Source: Crocinitomicaceae bacterium (GTDB lineage: Bacteria > Bacteroidota > Bacteroidia > Flavobacteriales_D > Crocinitomicaceae). From it: DNA of 64,000 bases. A program made the translations under genes and the position numbers. This document shows positions 24,736-34,743 of this stretch, piece after piece. Location of the stretch: assembly GCA_021325675.1 (NCBI GenBank), contig JAJTCM010000010.1, positions 1-64,000 on the forward strand. The letters run 5' to 3'. Each line of letters begins with the position of its first letter. Position 1 is the stretch's first letter. The notes under the pieces are model-generated. The model did not search any database, was not told the DNA's origin, and saw only the letters and a program-made list of their open reading frames with translations.

Positions 24736-26763
24736 CTATCTCAGGAATTTCTTCATGCTTGTTCCATCTGAATATACTTCGATAACCAAGCCGCCCTGGG
24801 TTTCGTTCACTTCCTGTCCCATCAGGTTAATCCGGCGGACAAGCTGCTTGCCTTCTTCGGAAAGCTGGACATACCTGATATTGGAATAAGACACCTCTCC
24901 GTCCAGGTCGACCTGTTTGATCCGGTAGTAAGCATAGGATGAATTTTTTCTAAAGCTTATATCCCGGTATTCATAGTGATTGAGCTCACTGGCATTTCCG
25001 CTGCCGTCTACGATGCCGAGATCTTCATAGTAAAAGCCATCTTCCGTCCGCTGCACAACAAAATAATCGTTGGACTTTTCAGAGAGCGTTTCCCAGCTGA
25101 GCAGGACTTCACCGCCCTCAAGCTTGATGGCATCAAAATTGTCAAATTCAACACTAAGCAGGATTGAACCGCAATCAACGGAACTGCACCCGATGCCTGA
25201 ATAATTGATAGATAAATTGAGATCGTAACCAACCAGCTGACCATCCTGACCGTCAACAACAATATAATACTGCCCGTTCGGCAAGGTACCGCCAACCGGT
25301 CTCATTTCAAGGCAAGGCTGATTCGTAACCCCCGTCATAATGGCCGAAACACCACCCACACAAGTTCCGTTCATCACCTGGATCTGTGCTACATTCCCTT
25401 CTGTTCCACCGTAATCAATATCTTTAAATTCCAGCACGACATTGGCATTGCACGGAGCAGAAGCGTTTACCGTAAACTGGTAAATAGCGCTGTTGTTCAT
25501 GACGTTATTCGCATAACCAACCTGGGTTACCCAAGGGCCGGCACATCCGTCGCGGATCTGACCCGCAGCCCCCGCCGCAAGCTGTGGCTCAAGAACCGCC
25601 GTATTGCAGGCATTTCCCAGGCAGGCATTGTTTGCCAAATTAGAATAGCTTGCGCTGACATTGGAATTCGCAATAAGGCCATCACATCCCACCGTATTTT
25701 GCGTCGGGCAGGGATCAGAGGTAATTCCCGCAGGAACAGCGTGTTCGGCACACAGGTTGATAATTCCGTCCGTTGGTGCACCGCCAAAAGTTTCCCACAC
25801 CCGGAAATAATATGTTCCGGGCGCCAGGCTGCTGATATCGATCCTTGGATGTAAGGGCGTTGTACAAACTCCCATATCCCGCGTTGAACCCTGGGTGTTA
25901 TCCGTTGGCAAAACTTCAATGAAATCCCCGGTTGAACAATCTATATACGTCAGGCCGGTAATGCTTCCGCCCGCACCGCAGCTTCCGGCAGGCGTTCCGC
26001 TGTAGAGCGCAGCCGAATAAGAAGGCGTTGTTCCCGTTTGCTGGTAAACACTGAGCCAGGCCGGTGGCGTGCTGCCATCAACGGTGAAGGTAAACCAGAT
26101 ATCCCGGTGATCAGGGATCGGTGCTGTAAGAATGTCGGCACCGTTGCACTGGTTGGCATCGCCCGCAAGATCATCCCGCGTAGGCTCGCCGCCCGGCCCG
26201 GGAAGGTTGTAAGTATAAGTAGCGCAATCAAAGAGGTTGCTCGTTGTGATCCCGTTAATCTGGGCGGTGATATCCGTTGCTGCAAGCACACAATCATTAG
26301 CCGGCGGATTGGCCTGGGCAACATTAATACAAAATGTTCCCGTTGTTGCCCCGTAAACGTCAACCTGGACGAAATAAGTTGTTGCAGCCGCCAGGTTTGC
26401 GCTGGCAATAGCTGCAAAAGTATTCGCCGAACCATTGTCTTCGCTGCAGGCTACGGTCGTTTGAACCGCGCAGGAGCCACTGATGATTTTTATCTGGGTG
26501 TCAGTCGTACCGCCATTATCAGTTCCGACGTTGTAAACGCCGGCTGCGCCTGTGGTAAACCTGTACCAAACCGTATTGCTGGTTGCTGTTCCCCAGCAGC
26601 CCTGACCGGTTTCTCCCAGCTGGGTTGTCGCTGCAACGTTGGTCCCGCTCGTGCAGGCGCCATTTACAGTCAGGACGGTCGCACTTGCACAATTATCGTT
26701 TGCGGGCTGGGCTGCCACACTTAAGGCAGCAAGGCTAAAAAGCAAAAATAAAGTAGTTTTCAT
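24736..26763 (-). CDS. Large secreted protein with short variant T9SS-like C-terminus
   Basis: 675 aa. Signal peptide to SVAAQ, then PANDNCASATVLTVNG, the typical opening of a pre-peptidase-C-like beta-sandwich found in many Bacteroidota secreted proteins. A second such block starts at about 155 (PPANDCVLAATDI). Both include SNTVWYRFTT or DIWFTFTVDG and FVQVDVYG or YYFRVWE strands. A third beta domain spans 350-520. After a linker with LSWETLSEKSNDYFVVQR (common before sorting domains), the end is unusual: RRINLMGQEVNE, then GGLVIEVYSDGTSMKKFLR, without the YPNP segment. This resembles a shortened T9SS-type C-terminal signal, but that is inference. Twelve or more Cys suggest disulphides. Role unknown, probably surface or adhesive. 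Confidence 0.82.
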   Translation of the reverse strand: MKTTLFLLFSLAALSVAAQPANDNCASATVLTVNGACTSGTNVAATTQLGETGQGCWGTATSNTVWYRFTTGAAGVYNVGTDNGGTTDTQIKIISGSCAVQTTVACSEDNGSANTFAAIASANLAAATTYFVQVDVYGATTGTFCINVAQANPPANDCVLAATDITAQINGITTSNLFDCATYTYNLPGPGGEPTRDDLAGDANQCNGADILTAPIPDHRDIWFTFTVDGSTPPAWLSVYQQTGTTPSYSAALYSGTPAGSCGAGGSITGLTYIDCSTGDFIEVLPTDNTQGSTRDMGVCTTPLHPRIDISSLAPGTYYFRVWETFGGAPTDGIINLCAEHAVPAGITSDPCPTQNTVGCDGLIANSNVSASYSNLANNACLGNACNTAVLEPQLAAGAAGQIRDGCAGPWVTQVGYANNVMNNSAIYQFTVNASAPCNANVVLEFKDIDYGGTEGNVAQIQVMNGTCVGGVSAIMTGVTNQPCLEMRPVGGTLPNGQYYIVVDGQDGQLVGYDLNLSINYSGIGCSSVDCGSILLSVEFDNFDAIKLEGGEVLLSWETLSEKSNDYFVVQRTEDGFYYEDLGIVDGSGNASELNHYEYRDISFRKNSSYAYYRIKQVDLDGEVSYSNIRYVQLSEEGKQLVRRINLMGQEVNETQGGLVIEVYSDGTSMKKFLR

Positions 26764-26790
26764 AGTGTAGTAGTTTAATTTAGCAGTATC

Positions 26791-28143
26791 TTATAATTTG
26801 AGCAGCTTTTCGGGAATACGGTATGTTTTTCCTTCCGAAAGCGTTTCCAGGAAATAAACCCCGGGCTGCAAAGCAGAGAGCTCAATGATTTCTTCTTTTT
26901 CAAATGCGGTAATTTCTTTGCCGGTATAATCATAAATCATCAGGCGTTCGTAGTCCAATCCCTGCAATTGAATAACATGTGATGCCGGGTTAGGAAAAAT
27001 AAGCGTTTGACCAGCTTCAATTTCCGGGATGGAAGTTGTGCTTTGTGCATCGGTTTTGATCTTTCTGACCTTAAAATTTCCCTGGTCAGCTACATAGAGA
27101 TTTTGACCGTCAGGAGAAATGGCTGAGCCTGTCGGGTAAAAGAACTTCGCCAGCAAACCGTTGGTATTGTTGGAAAAGGTAGACTGGGGCGGCACACTGC
27201 CGTCACCCGCTATAGTAACAACGGTGTTCGCTGACATATCGATTTTGCGGAGCCGGTGATTGTAAGTGTCTGTAACGTAAATAATATCGTCATTTGTCGG
27301 ATCAACCGATATGCCTTGCGGAGCATAAAATTGAGACAGCAGCACGCTGGCATCTGAGAAACCTTGTGCTCCATCGCCCGCAAGCACAGTCACGCTGTAA
27401 TCTGCGAGCGCAATTTTACGGATCCGGTTATTGCCGTTGTCCGCGAGGAACAAAAACTGGCCGTCGCTGGAAATCGCCAGGCTCGCCGGGCTCCAAACCG
27501 CAGCACCTGTTCCAAGGCCGTCGAGGAAACCGCCAACGCCAACATACCCGACAACTGTTGTAACAGCTGTAGTTTCCAGGCTGATCCTGCGGATGACATG
27601 ATTTTCAGTATCGGAAACAAACAAAACGCTGTCGCCCTGGATTTCGACATCGCCAGGCTGGTTAAAAGAAGCCATCAACCCGTCTGTGTTGTCAGCATGA
27701 TCAAAGTTTCCGTCACCGGCAAGCGTTGTAACCATATTGGCGTTCAGATCGATTTTCCGGATCATGCTGTTGCCGTTGTCGGCTACGTACAGGATATTTC
27801 CATCGGCTGAAATGGCGAGCCCGCTCGGATAGCTGAATTGGGCAGCAGAAACGTTTCCGTTGGCAAAACCGGATGTTCCTGTGCCTGCAACCGTAGTTAC
27901 CTGGTTTGTCGATGTGTTGATTCTCCTGATCCTATTGCCGGAATAATCGGCTACATACACGTAAAGTCCGTCGGGTGAAACGCACAGCCCTGTAGGGGCG
28001 TGAAACTTTGCATTGAGCGCAGCCCCGTCAGCGTAACCCTGTGAGCTTCCGGCTAAAGTTGTAACCTGGTGTTGGCTAAAAGCAGGTAAAAAGGTCAAAG
28101 AGGTGAAAAATAATAACAGGTTCTTCGTAAAGGATTTTTTCAT
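26791..28143 (-). CDS. Secreted NHL-repeat beta-propeller protein with T9SS sorting domain
   Basis: 450 aa. Signal peptide to PAFSQ. Residues 28-360 hold six NHL repeats with the pattern VTTLAG-x-G, FxxPxGLxVSxDG, LYVADYSGNRIRRI: YVADYSGNRIRRI, YVADNGNSMIRKI, FVSDTENHVIRRI, FLADNGNNRIRKI, YVTDTYNHRLRKI, YVADQGNFKVRKI. That number forms a closed six-blade propeller, as in other NHL proteins that bind protein or glycan ligands. The end LIFPNPASHVIQLQ, then LQPGVYFLETLSEGK, is a type A T9SS sorting domain. It lies 27 bp upstream of the preceding large secreted protein on the same strand, so these two genes probably form an operon. Confidence 0.94.
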   Translation of the reverse strand: MKKSFTKNLLLFFTSLTFLPAFSQHQVTTLAGSSQGYADGAALNAKFHAPTGLCVSPDGLYVYVADYSGNRIRRINTSTNQVTTVAGTGTSGFANGNVSAAQFSYPSGLAISADGNILYVADNGNSMIRKIDLNANMVTTLAGDGNFDHADNTDGLMASFNQPGDVEIQGDSVLFVSDTENHVIRRISLETTAVTTVVGYVGVGGFLDGLGTGAAVWSPASLAISSDGQFLFLADNGNNRIRKIALADYSVTVLAGDGAQGFSDASVLLSQFYAPQGISVDPTNDDIIYVTDTYNHRLRKIDMSANTVVTIAGDGSVPPQSTFSNNTNGLLAKFFYPTGSAISPDGQNLYVADQGNFKVRKIKTDAQSTTSIPEIEAGQTLIFPNPASHVIQLQGLDYERLMIYDYTGKEITAFEKEEIIELSALQPGVYFLETLSEGKTYRIPEKLLKL

Positions 28144-28290
28144 AATTAAACGGTTTATTTAATTACAAAATAAGACAGCCTTACACTTACTAAATTGATT
28201 TTTTCGATACCTTGTTAAAAATAATCGATCACTTGTTGTTTTTTTAACTTTTTGGTATTATTTCTTTTCAAAAAACGCTCTGCAAAAATA

Positions 28291-28323
28291 AAAAAAGGCC
28301 TAACATTATACCGTTAAACCTTT
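28291..28323 (-). terminator. Intrinsic terminator of the phosphorelay operon
   Basis: On the minus strand AAAGGTTTAAC pairs with GTTAGGCCTTT (11 bp, two G-U) across an 8-base loop and continues into T7. It lies 34 bp after the LytTR regulator stop. Confidence 0.82.
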
Positions 28324-28356
28324 ATAATCAATTTGTTATATAATTATTTGTAAAAC

Positions 28357-29046
28357 TTACAAAATATTAAGCTTTTGGTTCAGCAGCATTTTGTGTGACC
28401 GGCTAACCGGGATCAAAGCTTTCCGGATCGTAATAAAATTATCCTCGTACTTTTCGATTTTATCCAGGCGCACAATGAAAGAATTATGTACGCGTAAGAA
28501 GTCACGCTCGGGCAATTTCTGCTCGATTTTCTTCAGTGTGGAATGCACCGTTATCTTCCGGTCTTCCAACACGACGGAAATATAGTCCCCCAGGCTTTCT
28601 ACATAAAGTATCTTATCGAAAAAAACAGATTGATACGACGAATTGACTTTGATGTAAAAATTTTCGGAGCTTTCCCGTGTAATCGTGTGGTTATTCCCGT
28701 TCTGGCGCGCCCTTCCGAGTGCTTTGAGCAAACGGTTCCGGTCGATCGGTTTCAGCAGGTAGTCAATGACATTGTATTCAAAGGCGTCAAATGCATATTC
28801 TTTGTGAGAGGAAACAATAATGACGGGAACCGAATTGCGGGCAAAGATCTGCAAGAATTCAATCCCGTTGATTTCGGGCATTTCAATATCAAGGAAAATC
28901 AGGTCGACATCGTGGTTGTGCAAAAAGCTGATGGCCTCTTTTGCGTTGTTGGCTGTACCTGCCAGCTCAACAAAATCGACTTCGGATAAAAGCTCTTCCA
29001 GGATATGTACCATCAGTACATCATCATCGATTATGAGACATTTCAT
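28357..29046 (-). CDS. LytTR-family response regulator
   Basis: 229 aa. Residues 1-115 are a receiver domain: acidic pocket IIDDDV, phospho-acceptor Asp53 in LIFLDIEMPEING, the VSSHKEYAF Ser, and the YLLKPI Lys. Residues 130-225 are a LytTR DNA-binding domain (FYIKVNSSYQSVFFDKILYVES, LGDYISVVL, FLRVHNSFIVRLDKI). This class binds tandem 9-bp-type sites and often controls surface polysaccharide, adhesion or competence genes. Its ATG overlaps the HPt gene by 4 bases, and it is the only DNA-binding output of the cluster. It may act on the secreted-protein genes just downstream (inference). Confidence 0.95.
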   Translation of the reverse strand: MKCLIIDDDVLMVHILEELLSEVDFVELAGTANNAKEAISFLHNHDVDLIFLDIEMPEINGIEFLQIFARNSVPVIIVSSHKEYAFDAFEYNVIDYLLKPIDRNRLLKALGRARQNGNNHTITRESSENFYIKVNSSYQSVFFDKILYVESLGDYISVVLEDRKITVHSTLKKIEQKLPERDFLRVHNSFIVRLDKIEKYEDNFITIRKALIPVSRSHKMLLNQKLNIL

Positions 29047-29393
29047 TGGTTAAGTTTTAAATAAGTATTTAGCTCGTCTAGTATTTTCGAAGTAAATATA
29101 TTGATTTTTTCTATTATTACTTCAAAACTTTGATAATCGGTAAAATTTTCATCCAGGCCGTAAATGGTGTCCAATGCTTCCCAATATTCTTCCGGAAATT
29201 GGAACAGCTCAACGCTGGGTTTGATTTTATGAATTACCTGCCTGATCCCTTTCAGGTTACGCTGTGGCCATTCCCGGCGGATGTTTTCATCAAACTGGAT
29301 CAGCTCATCCCGGAGCAGCTCAATTGACCGGATCAGAAAAGCTTTATTTCCCGGTGAGTAAAGCTCCAGCCTGGAAAGATTAAATAATTCCAT
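29043..29393 (-). CDS. Free-standing histidine-phosphotransfer (HPt) domain protein
   Basis: 116 aa, all helical by composition. The motif IRQVIHKIKPSVELFQ places His55 with Lys at +3 (HxxKxS), the core of an HPt domain that carries phosphate between receiver domains. The flanking helices FLIRSIELLRDELIQFDENI (before) and IIEKINIFTSKILDEL (after) fit the four-helix bundle. The usual Gly residues after the His (HxLKGxxxxxG) are replaced, so it is a divergent member. It lies between a hybrid kinase (1 bp after its stop) and the LytTR regulator (4-base overlap), exactly where a relay intermediate is expected. Confidence 0.8.
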   Translation of the reverse strand: MELFNLSRLELYSPGNKAFLIRSIELLRDELIQFDENIRREWPQRNLKGIRQVIHKIKPSVELFQFPEEYWEALDTIYGLDENFTDYQSFEVIIEKINIFTSKILDELNTYLKLNQ

Positions 29394-29394
29394 A

Positions 29395-31086
29395 TCACAT
29401 CAATTTATGTATGATTTCCAACAACTCGGCTTCTTCGAAAGGCTTTTTGATATAGCCGTTAAAAAGCTCATCAAAACCGGGCTGCGATTTTGTTTTGATA
29501 TCAGCCGTGAGCGCCACAACGGGGATTGTCAACCTCATCTCGTCACGCAGGATCAGTGTACAGGAAATTCCGTCCCTGACCGGCATCATGATATCCATTA
29601 ACACCAGGCCGTAATCCTGGCGGGTAACTTCTTCAAGCACCTCATCGCCGTTTTCCACCAGCGTAAAATCGAAGCCGTTTTTTTCTAAGATCGTGCTGAT
29701 CAAAAACTGGTTCATCGGGTTGTCCTCGGCCACGAGGATCTTTTTCACCTGCGTATTGGCAACCCGATTAAGCGGTTTGGGGGAAGAAGCGGGCTCAATC
29801 TCCTTTTTTTCACTTGTCTTTAGTGGAACCGACACCCGGAAAACCGTTTGTTCACCGGAACTGACAGAAATCGTTCCTTCCATCATATCAACCAGGCTTT
29901 TCACAATCGTCAGGCCAAGGCCCGTTCCGCCGTATTTGCGGCTCATATCATTGCTCACCTGGACATACGGATGAAAAATCTCCTGTAAATGTTCCTCCGG
30001 TATGCGGATCCCGTAATTGGAGATGCTGAAATTTAATTCCATTATAGCGCCCGAAAGCTCCCTGGTGGAAATGTCTATGCCGATCTCCTTGTTTTCATCA
30101 CTGAACTTAATAGCATTGGAAAGCAGGTTAAGGATAATCTGGCTGATCCGCAGGCTGTCGCCCATCAACACTTTATTTGGAGGTAATTCGGCCAAACCGG
30201 AGCGGAACTCAAGCCTGATGTTTTTACGTCCGGCCAGGTCTTCAAAATTGCCTGCGACGTTCCTGAATAATTCACTGATGTTCAGCTCTTCTTCTTCCAG
30301 CTGGATTTTGCCGGCTTCGATCTTGGAATTGTCGAGAATATCGTCGATCAGGGTTTTAAGAAGGCTGCTGGAAAATTTGATATTCTCCACATATTGCAGT
30401 TGTTCCGGGCTTAATTTTTCTTTCAGCAGCAGGTTTGAAAAGCCATGGATCCCGTTGAGCGGCGTCCGGATTTCGTGGCTCATTTTAGAAATAAATTCCG
30501 ATCTGGCTAGCGAGATTTTTTCCGCCAGTTCTTTTTCCTGGAGCCTTGTTTTCATTTCCCCCAGCTCCTGTGCATAATCGAGGAGCTTTTGCTGGTTCAT
30601 TATTTTGATGTAATAAATAAAGGACAGGAAAAAAGTAATGGTGAAGATCGCGCTGACATAGAACAGCAGCTTGGAGGAATAAAAATGCTGTTCAATGGCA
30701 AAAATCAATATAATGAGCAGGAGCCCGGAAAACGAGTAAGCCAGGATTTGCAGCATCGTTTTGAAATAGGAGATCAGGGAAACAATGATTACGATGTAAC
30801 CGATAAAATATTCGTAGGAAAGGTCATTGTTGTGGATCAGGAGGGCTTGCTTGACCGTGACGATATAGATAATGGAATAATTGAGGTTATCGATCAGCCG
30901 CCGCCTTTCCGGAAAAAGAAACGTGATGCAGAAAACCGCAAAGATATAGCCTGAAATAATATACCGGTGCCAGAAAGGATCATGAAAATCCGGGTTGAGC
31001 ACATCGTAAATATATCCCCAGAACGGGTATATCAGGGTCCCGAAAAACAAGAGGATCCGATCGGTTTTGATTTCCGAATCAATCAT
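29395..31086 (-). CDS. Membrane hybrid histidine kinase (HisKA-HATPase-receiver)
   Basis: 563 aa from the ATG at 31086, which gives an 8-base overlap with the upstream kinase and places about ten residues before the first membrane helix, as in that paralogue; the in-frame ATG at 31122 would add 12 residues. Residues to about 165 form six membrane helices with no large sensor loop. HisKA has [20 protein letters not shown] (His204 in this numbering). The ATPase has N-box [10 protein letters not shown] and [15 protein letters not shown]-terminal receiver follows: [13 protein letters not shown], phospho-acceptor Asp in [15 protein letters not shown], and GYIKKPF. As a hybrid enzyme it needs an HPt to reach a regulator; the next gene is one. 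Confidence 0.94.
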   Translation of the reverse strand: MIDSEIKTDRILLFFGTLIYPFWGYIYDVLNPDFHDPFWHRYIISGYIFAVFCITFLFPERRRLIDNLNYSIIYIVTVKQALLIHNNDLSYEYFIGYIVIIVSLISYFKTMLQILAYSFSGLLLIILIFAIEQHFYSSKLLFYVSAIFTITFFLSFIYYIKIMNQQKLLDYAQELGEMKTRLQEKELAEKISLARSEFISKMSHEIRTPLNGIHGFSNLLLKEKLSPEQLQYVENIKFSSSLLKTLIDDILDNSKIEAGKIQLEEEELNISELFRNVAGNFEDLAGRKNIRLEFRSGLAELPPNKVLMGDSLRISQIILNLLSNAIKFSDENKEIGIDISTRELSGAIMELNFSISNYGIRIPEEHLQEIFHPYVQVSNDMSRKYGGTGLGLTIVKSLVDMMEGTISVSSGEQTVFRVSVPLKTSEKKEIEPASSPKPLNRVANTQVKKILVAEDNPMNQFLISTILEKNGFDFTLVENGDEVLEEVTRQDYGLVLMDIMMPVRDGISCTLILRDEMRLTIPVVALTADIKTKSQPGFDELFNGYIKKPFEEAELLEIIHKLM

Positions 31087-33184
31087 TGATTTTATTTTGT
31101 TCAGCTCTCTGGTTAAAAGCATAAATATAAAGCATCAGCTCGGCCTCATCAAAGGGTTTTTTGATATAACCGTCAAACAATTCATCAATTTCCGGGTTTA
31201 CGGAAGCCTTTACGTCCGCAGTGAGGGCGATAATTTTCACATCGGCTCCCAGGTCTTTCCTGATGAAGCGGGCACAGCTGATCCCGTCCATTTCAGGCAT
31301 CATGAGGTCCATCAGAATAATGTCATACGAATCATTTTCCAACTGTAATAACGCCTGCTTTCCATTCTCAACAATATCGTGCTTGATCCCTTTTTTTTCA
31401 AGAATGGTTTTTATCAGGAACTGGTTCATGAGATTATCCTCCACAACCATGATTTTCAAATCTTTATTCAGATCATAATCCACGATTTCAACCGACGGGA
31501 TGTTGTCTTTATGAACCGCTTTTTGCAATGGGATACGGAAAGAGAATACCGTTTTCCCGTTGGAGGCTGCACTCACTTCCCCGTCCATTTTATCGATCAG
31601 GTGTTTCACAATGCTCAGCCCGAGACCGTTTCCGCCATATTTTTTGGAAATTTCACTGCTTACCTGCACAAAAGGCTGGAAAATGTCCCGTAGCTTTTCT
31701 TCCGGAATGCCGATTCCGTAATCTGTGATCGCATACGAAAACTGCAGTTTGGTATCAGATAATTCAGTGAGAGAAGTGTCAATTTCAATTTTCCCGCCTT
31801 CGTAACTGAACTTGATCGCGTTGGACAGCAGATTCATAATGATCTGGCTGATGCGCAGAAAATCGCCCACGGCCACAATTTCGTTGTTCGGGATCGTTTC
31901 CGAATAATTGATCTCCGTTCTGATGTTTTTGTCGGCGAGGCGCGTGCGGAAGCTTTCCAGTACATTTTCGGTCAGCCTGCGGATATCAATTTCGTTGTTC
32001 TCCAGCGTAATATTCCCCGTTTCGAGGTTCGTATTGTCGAGGATATCGTTGATCAGAACATTCAGCAATTCACTGGAAAACTTGATGTTCTCAATGAATT
32101 TTTTATGCTCCGGCGCAATGTCTTCTTTCAGCAGGATGTTTGTGAATCCATAAATCCCGTTAAGCGGTGTGCGGATTTCGTGGCTCATCTTGGAAATAAA
32201 CTCCGACTTGGCAATCGATACTTTTTCGGCCAATTCTTTTTCCTGGAGCTTGAGCTTGATTTCGTTCAGCTCCTTTTCTGCCTGCAAACGCTTGCTGATA
32301 TCGCGTATGATCGCAATCACAGTTTTGTTTTCGCTGTCGATCACGGGGCTGAGACTGATTTCAACCGGAAATTCCTCGCCGTTTTTGTTGATCGCATACA
32401 GCTCGCGGTCAGCGCCCATTTCCCGGGTTTTGGGGTTTTCCTTGTATGATCCGCGGTTCGATACATGCTCATGCCGGAACCGTTTCGGGATCAGTATTTC
32501 AATCTTTTTGCCAATCAATTCCTGCTCGGTATATAAAAATAATTCGGTGCCGCGCTTGTTCATCCCGGTGATATTTCCTTCACTGTCCACGGAAATAATG
32601 GCATCCGGCGCCGATTCAAGCAGGTTCCGGTACTGGCGTTCCTTGTTTACGAGCTGCTTGGAATACTGCATGATCCTGAAATCCTTGTTGAGGATATAGA
32701 CTTTGAGCATGGTAAACAGCAGGTTGGTGATCCCCATACTGATGATGGCGCTGTATTTCATCGGGTATTTGCCGCCCTGTGATAAAAAATACATGCCGAT
32801 GAGCATAACCCAGGTGAGCACCGAATAAATGAGAACCTGCCTGTAGCCGCGGATATAGAGAATCACCAGCATCGCCAGCAGGATATAGCCGCCAATGAAG
32901 GAACCGTGGTATTGGTTAACAACGGAAAGGTAAATCTGGAAAAAAGTCAGGAAATACGCAAAACAGATGGTAATCACCCGGGAATTCGCTTTGATGAAGT
33001 TTACGTAAAGGCTCCCGAAAAAATAAAGCATATACAAACCCGAAATCACGAAGCGCATCCACATGGGATTGTAAAGCTCCTTCGAATTCGTGGAAGTAGA
33101 TAACGCAGAAAGGGGACCTAAAATCGCAAATATCACCAGGATGATCCTGAGATTTCTCAATTCGTTTTTCTCCAATTTTTCCAA
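31079..33184 (-). CDS. Membrane hybrid histidine kinase with PAS domain
   Basis: 701 aa. Six membrane helices (residues 12-165), a PAS domain (183-300; [17 protein letters not shown], then [15 protein letters not shown]), a coiled linker, HisKA with His335 in [20 protein letters not shown], an ATPase with LLSNAIKFS and [13 protein letters not shown], and a receiver with [15 protein letters not shown] and [12 protein letters not shown]. From the kinase core on it is a close paralogue of the next gene, which lacks PAS, so tandem duplication is likely. The PAS segment ends with a PAC-like tail, suggesting an internal signal such as redox or a ligand, but none can be named. First gene of the relay; 211 bp upstream is non-coding. 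Confidence 0.95.
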   Translation of the reverse strand: MEKLEKNELRNLRIILVIFAILGPLSALSTSTNSKELYNPMWMRFVISGLYMLYFFGSLYVNFIKANSRVITICFAYFLTFFQIYLSVVNQYHGSFIGGYILLAMLVILYIRGYRQVLIYSVLTWVMLIGMYFLSQGGKYPMKYSAIISMGITNLLFTMLKVYILNKDFRIMQYSKQLVNKERQYRNLLESAPDAIISVDSEGNITGMNKRGTELFLYTEQELIGKKIEILIPKRFRHEHVSNRGSYKENPKTREMGADRELYAINKNGEEFPVEISLSPVIDSENKTVIAIIRDISKRLQAEKELNEIKLKLQEKELAEKVSIAKSEFISKMSHEIRTPLNGIYGFTNILLKEDIAPEHKKFIENIKFSSELLNVLINDILDNTNLETGNITLENNEIDIRRLTENVLESFRTRLADKNIRTEINYSETIPNNEIVAVGDFLRISQIIMNLLSNAIKFSYEGGKIEIDTSLTELSDTKLQFSYAITDYGIGIPEEKLRDIFQPFVQVSSEISKKYGGNGLGLSIVKHLIDKMDGEVSAASNGKTVFSFRIPLQKAVHKDNIPSVEIVDYDLNKDLKIMVVEDNLMNQFLIKTILEKKGIKHDIVENGKQALLQLENDSYDIILMDLMMPEMDGISCARFIRKDLGADVKIIALTADVKASVNPEIDELFDGYIKKPFDEAELMLYIYAFNQRAEQNKIND

Positions 33185-33395
33185 GACAGGTAACGTAACA
33201 GTTTCTGAACAAATATAAAAATTTATTCCACAAAAACAAGTATGGATGTTTTTTTAACCCTTTTAGATTATTGGAGGCGCTTAGGTTATTTGAACCAAAT
33301 AAGCCATATAAGATTTTGGGAAGAGTAAAGTCTGTTTAAGAGCTAATATGGTTCAAAAATATGATCTTATGAATTGTACATGCAGCTCACGCTGC

Positions 33396-34601
33396 TTAAT
33401 CGCAGATCGAATTGATGTAGCCATTCGGGTCATCGTAACCCATGCTTCTCGCTTTTTTCCAGTCGGCACAAGCGCCTTCCTTGTCCATGCTTTCACCTTT
33501 TGCCGTTCCGCGGTCGTAGTAGGCTTGTCCGTCTTTCGGGTTGAGGTTGATTGCCATGTTGAAATCGGCAATCGCGTTGTTCAACTGCTTTGCCCCGAAA
33601 AAGGCATTTCCGCGCTTTTTATAGTAATCGCCCACCTTGTCGTTGATTTTGATGGCTTTTGTGGTGTAAATGATCGCTTCCTGGTCTTCGCCTTTGCCAT
33701 AATAATATGTTCCGAGCAGATACCAGTTGAAATCATCGTTGTAATAGCTGTCAAGCTGGGTCTTCAAATCAGTGGCAACAGCCGGATCAAGCTGGTTCAG
33801 GCCGAAGCGCACGAGGGCACGGTCAGCGTAGACCATGTTTTCAGGATCAAGCTCGATCGCTTTGTTGAAATCCGCCAGCGCTTTTTCGTAGTTGCGCATT
33901 TGGTTGTACACATAAGCGCGATCACTGTAATACGTCGTTTTATCCGGCTTCAGACTGATGGCCTGGTTCATATCATTCAAAGCTTTATCACTATTTCCCT
34001 GGCGGAAATGAATGATTGCCCGGAGCGCATACGCCTGGTGGCCTTTTGGATCCAGCGCAATTGCTTTGTTGAGCAAGCTCAGCGCGCCTTCAAAATCGTT
34101 ATTTTGTGAAAGCGCGTTCACCTGGCTGATCATCGTTTCGTATTCCGAATACCAGTTTTTGGAAACCAGCTCCTGCCAGCGCGGGTCACTGTGTAAGCTG
34201 CTCAGCTCCGCATCATTCTGGATCACACTCAATTGTGCTTTTCCTTCGGCAGCTTTCAGGGAAGCCTCGATCCATTTGAAAGCCTCGTCTTTTTTCCCCT
34301 GCAATGCATACGGATTCGCCATCAGGTAGCCGTTTACATTCGGTGTCAGCTTTTCAGCGGCGAGGTAATCGCTGATCGCTTTGTCGTATTCTTTCAATTG
34401 GTTGTAAAAATACCCGCGATAGGAAAGCGCATTCGCATAATCCGGCTTCAAGGCAATAGCTTTGTTCATATTTTCCATTGCAGCAGCGGAATTACCGTAA
34501 TTAAACTCGGCAACGCCCCTGTTAAAATACTCGAGCGCCGTTTGAGAAAAAACCAAACCGGTAAATAGTATAAATGCAGTAAGCAAGCTGTTTCTTTTCA
34601 T
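33396..34601 (-). CDS. Secreted TPR-repeat protein
   Basis: 401 aa. Signal peptide to VFSQ. The whole mature chain is TPR: first units NRGVAEFNYGNSAAAMENMN and SYRGYFYNQLKEYDKAISD, then from about 165 a run of five or more units (ALRAIIHFRQGNSDKALND, SDRAYVYNQMRNYEKALAD, KKRGNAFFGAKQLNNAIAD). The ending GACADWKKARSMGYDDPNGYI is a common finish of Bacteroidota TPR proteins. TPR solenoids bind proteins; the partner is unknown. It is probably periplasmic and stands alone. Confidence 0.9.
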   Translation of the reverse strand: MKRNSLLTAFILFTGLVFSQTALEYFNRGVAEFNYGNSAAAMENMNKAIALKPDYANALSYRGYFYNQLKEYDKAISDYLAAEKLTPNVNGYLMANPYALQGKKDEAFKWIEASLKAAEGKAQLSVIQNDAELSSLHSDPRWQELVSKNWYSEYETMISQVNALSQNNDFEGALSLLNKAIALDPKGHQAYALRAIIHFRQGNSDKALNDMNQAISLKPDKTTYYSDRAYVYNQMRNYEKALADFNKAIELDPENMVYADRALVRFGLNQLDPAVATDLKTQLDSYYNDDFNWYLLGTYYYGKGEDQEAIIYTTKAIKINDKVGDYYKKRGNAFFGAKQLNNAIADFNMAINLNPKDGQAYYDRGTAKGESMDKEGACADWKKARSMGYDDPNGYINSICD

Positions 34602-34743
34602 AATTCTTGTGATTTATAAGTCCAAAAGTATCAATAAAAGCAGGGCGCGGCAATACAGCATTTGCCTTATTCATTTCCGCTGACTACGACAAAGCCCCTC
34701 AATTATCTTCTGCGAATTTCAGCGAAAATCTGCTGGTAAAAGA

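Noticed and set aside
33185-33395. Small hairpin GGTTATTTG/CAAATAAGCC at 33284-33305
   Set aside because: The stem is imperfect, AT-rich and has no T-run in either direction, so terminator status is not supported.
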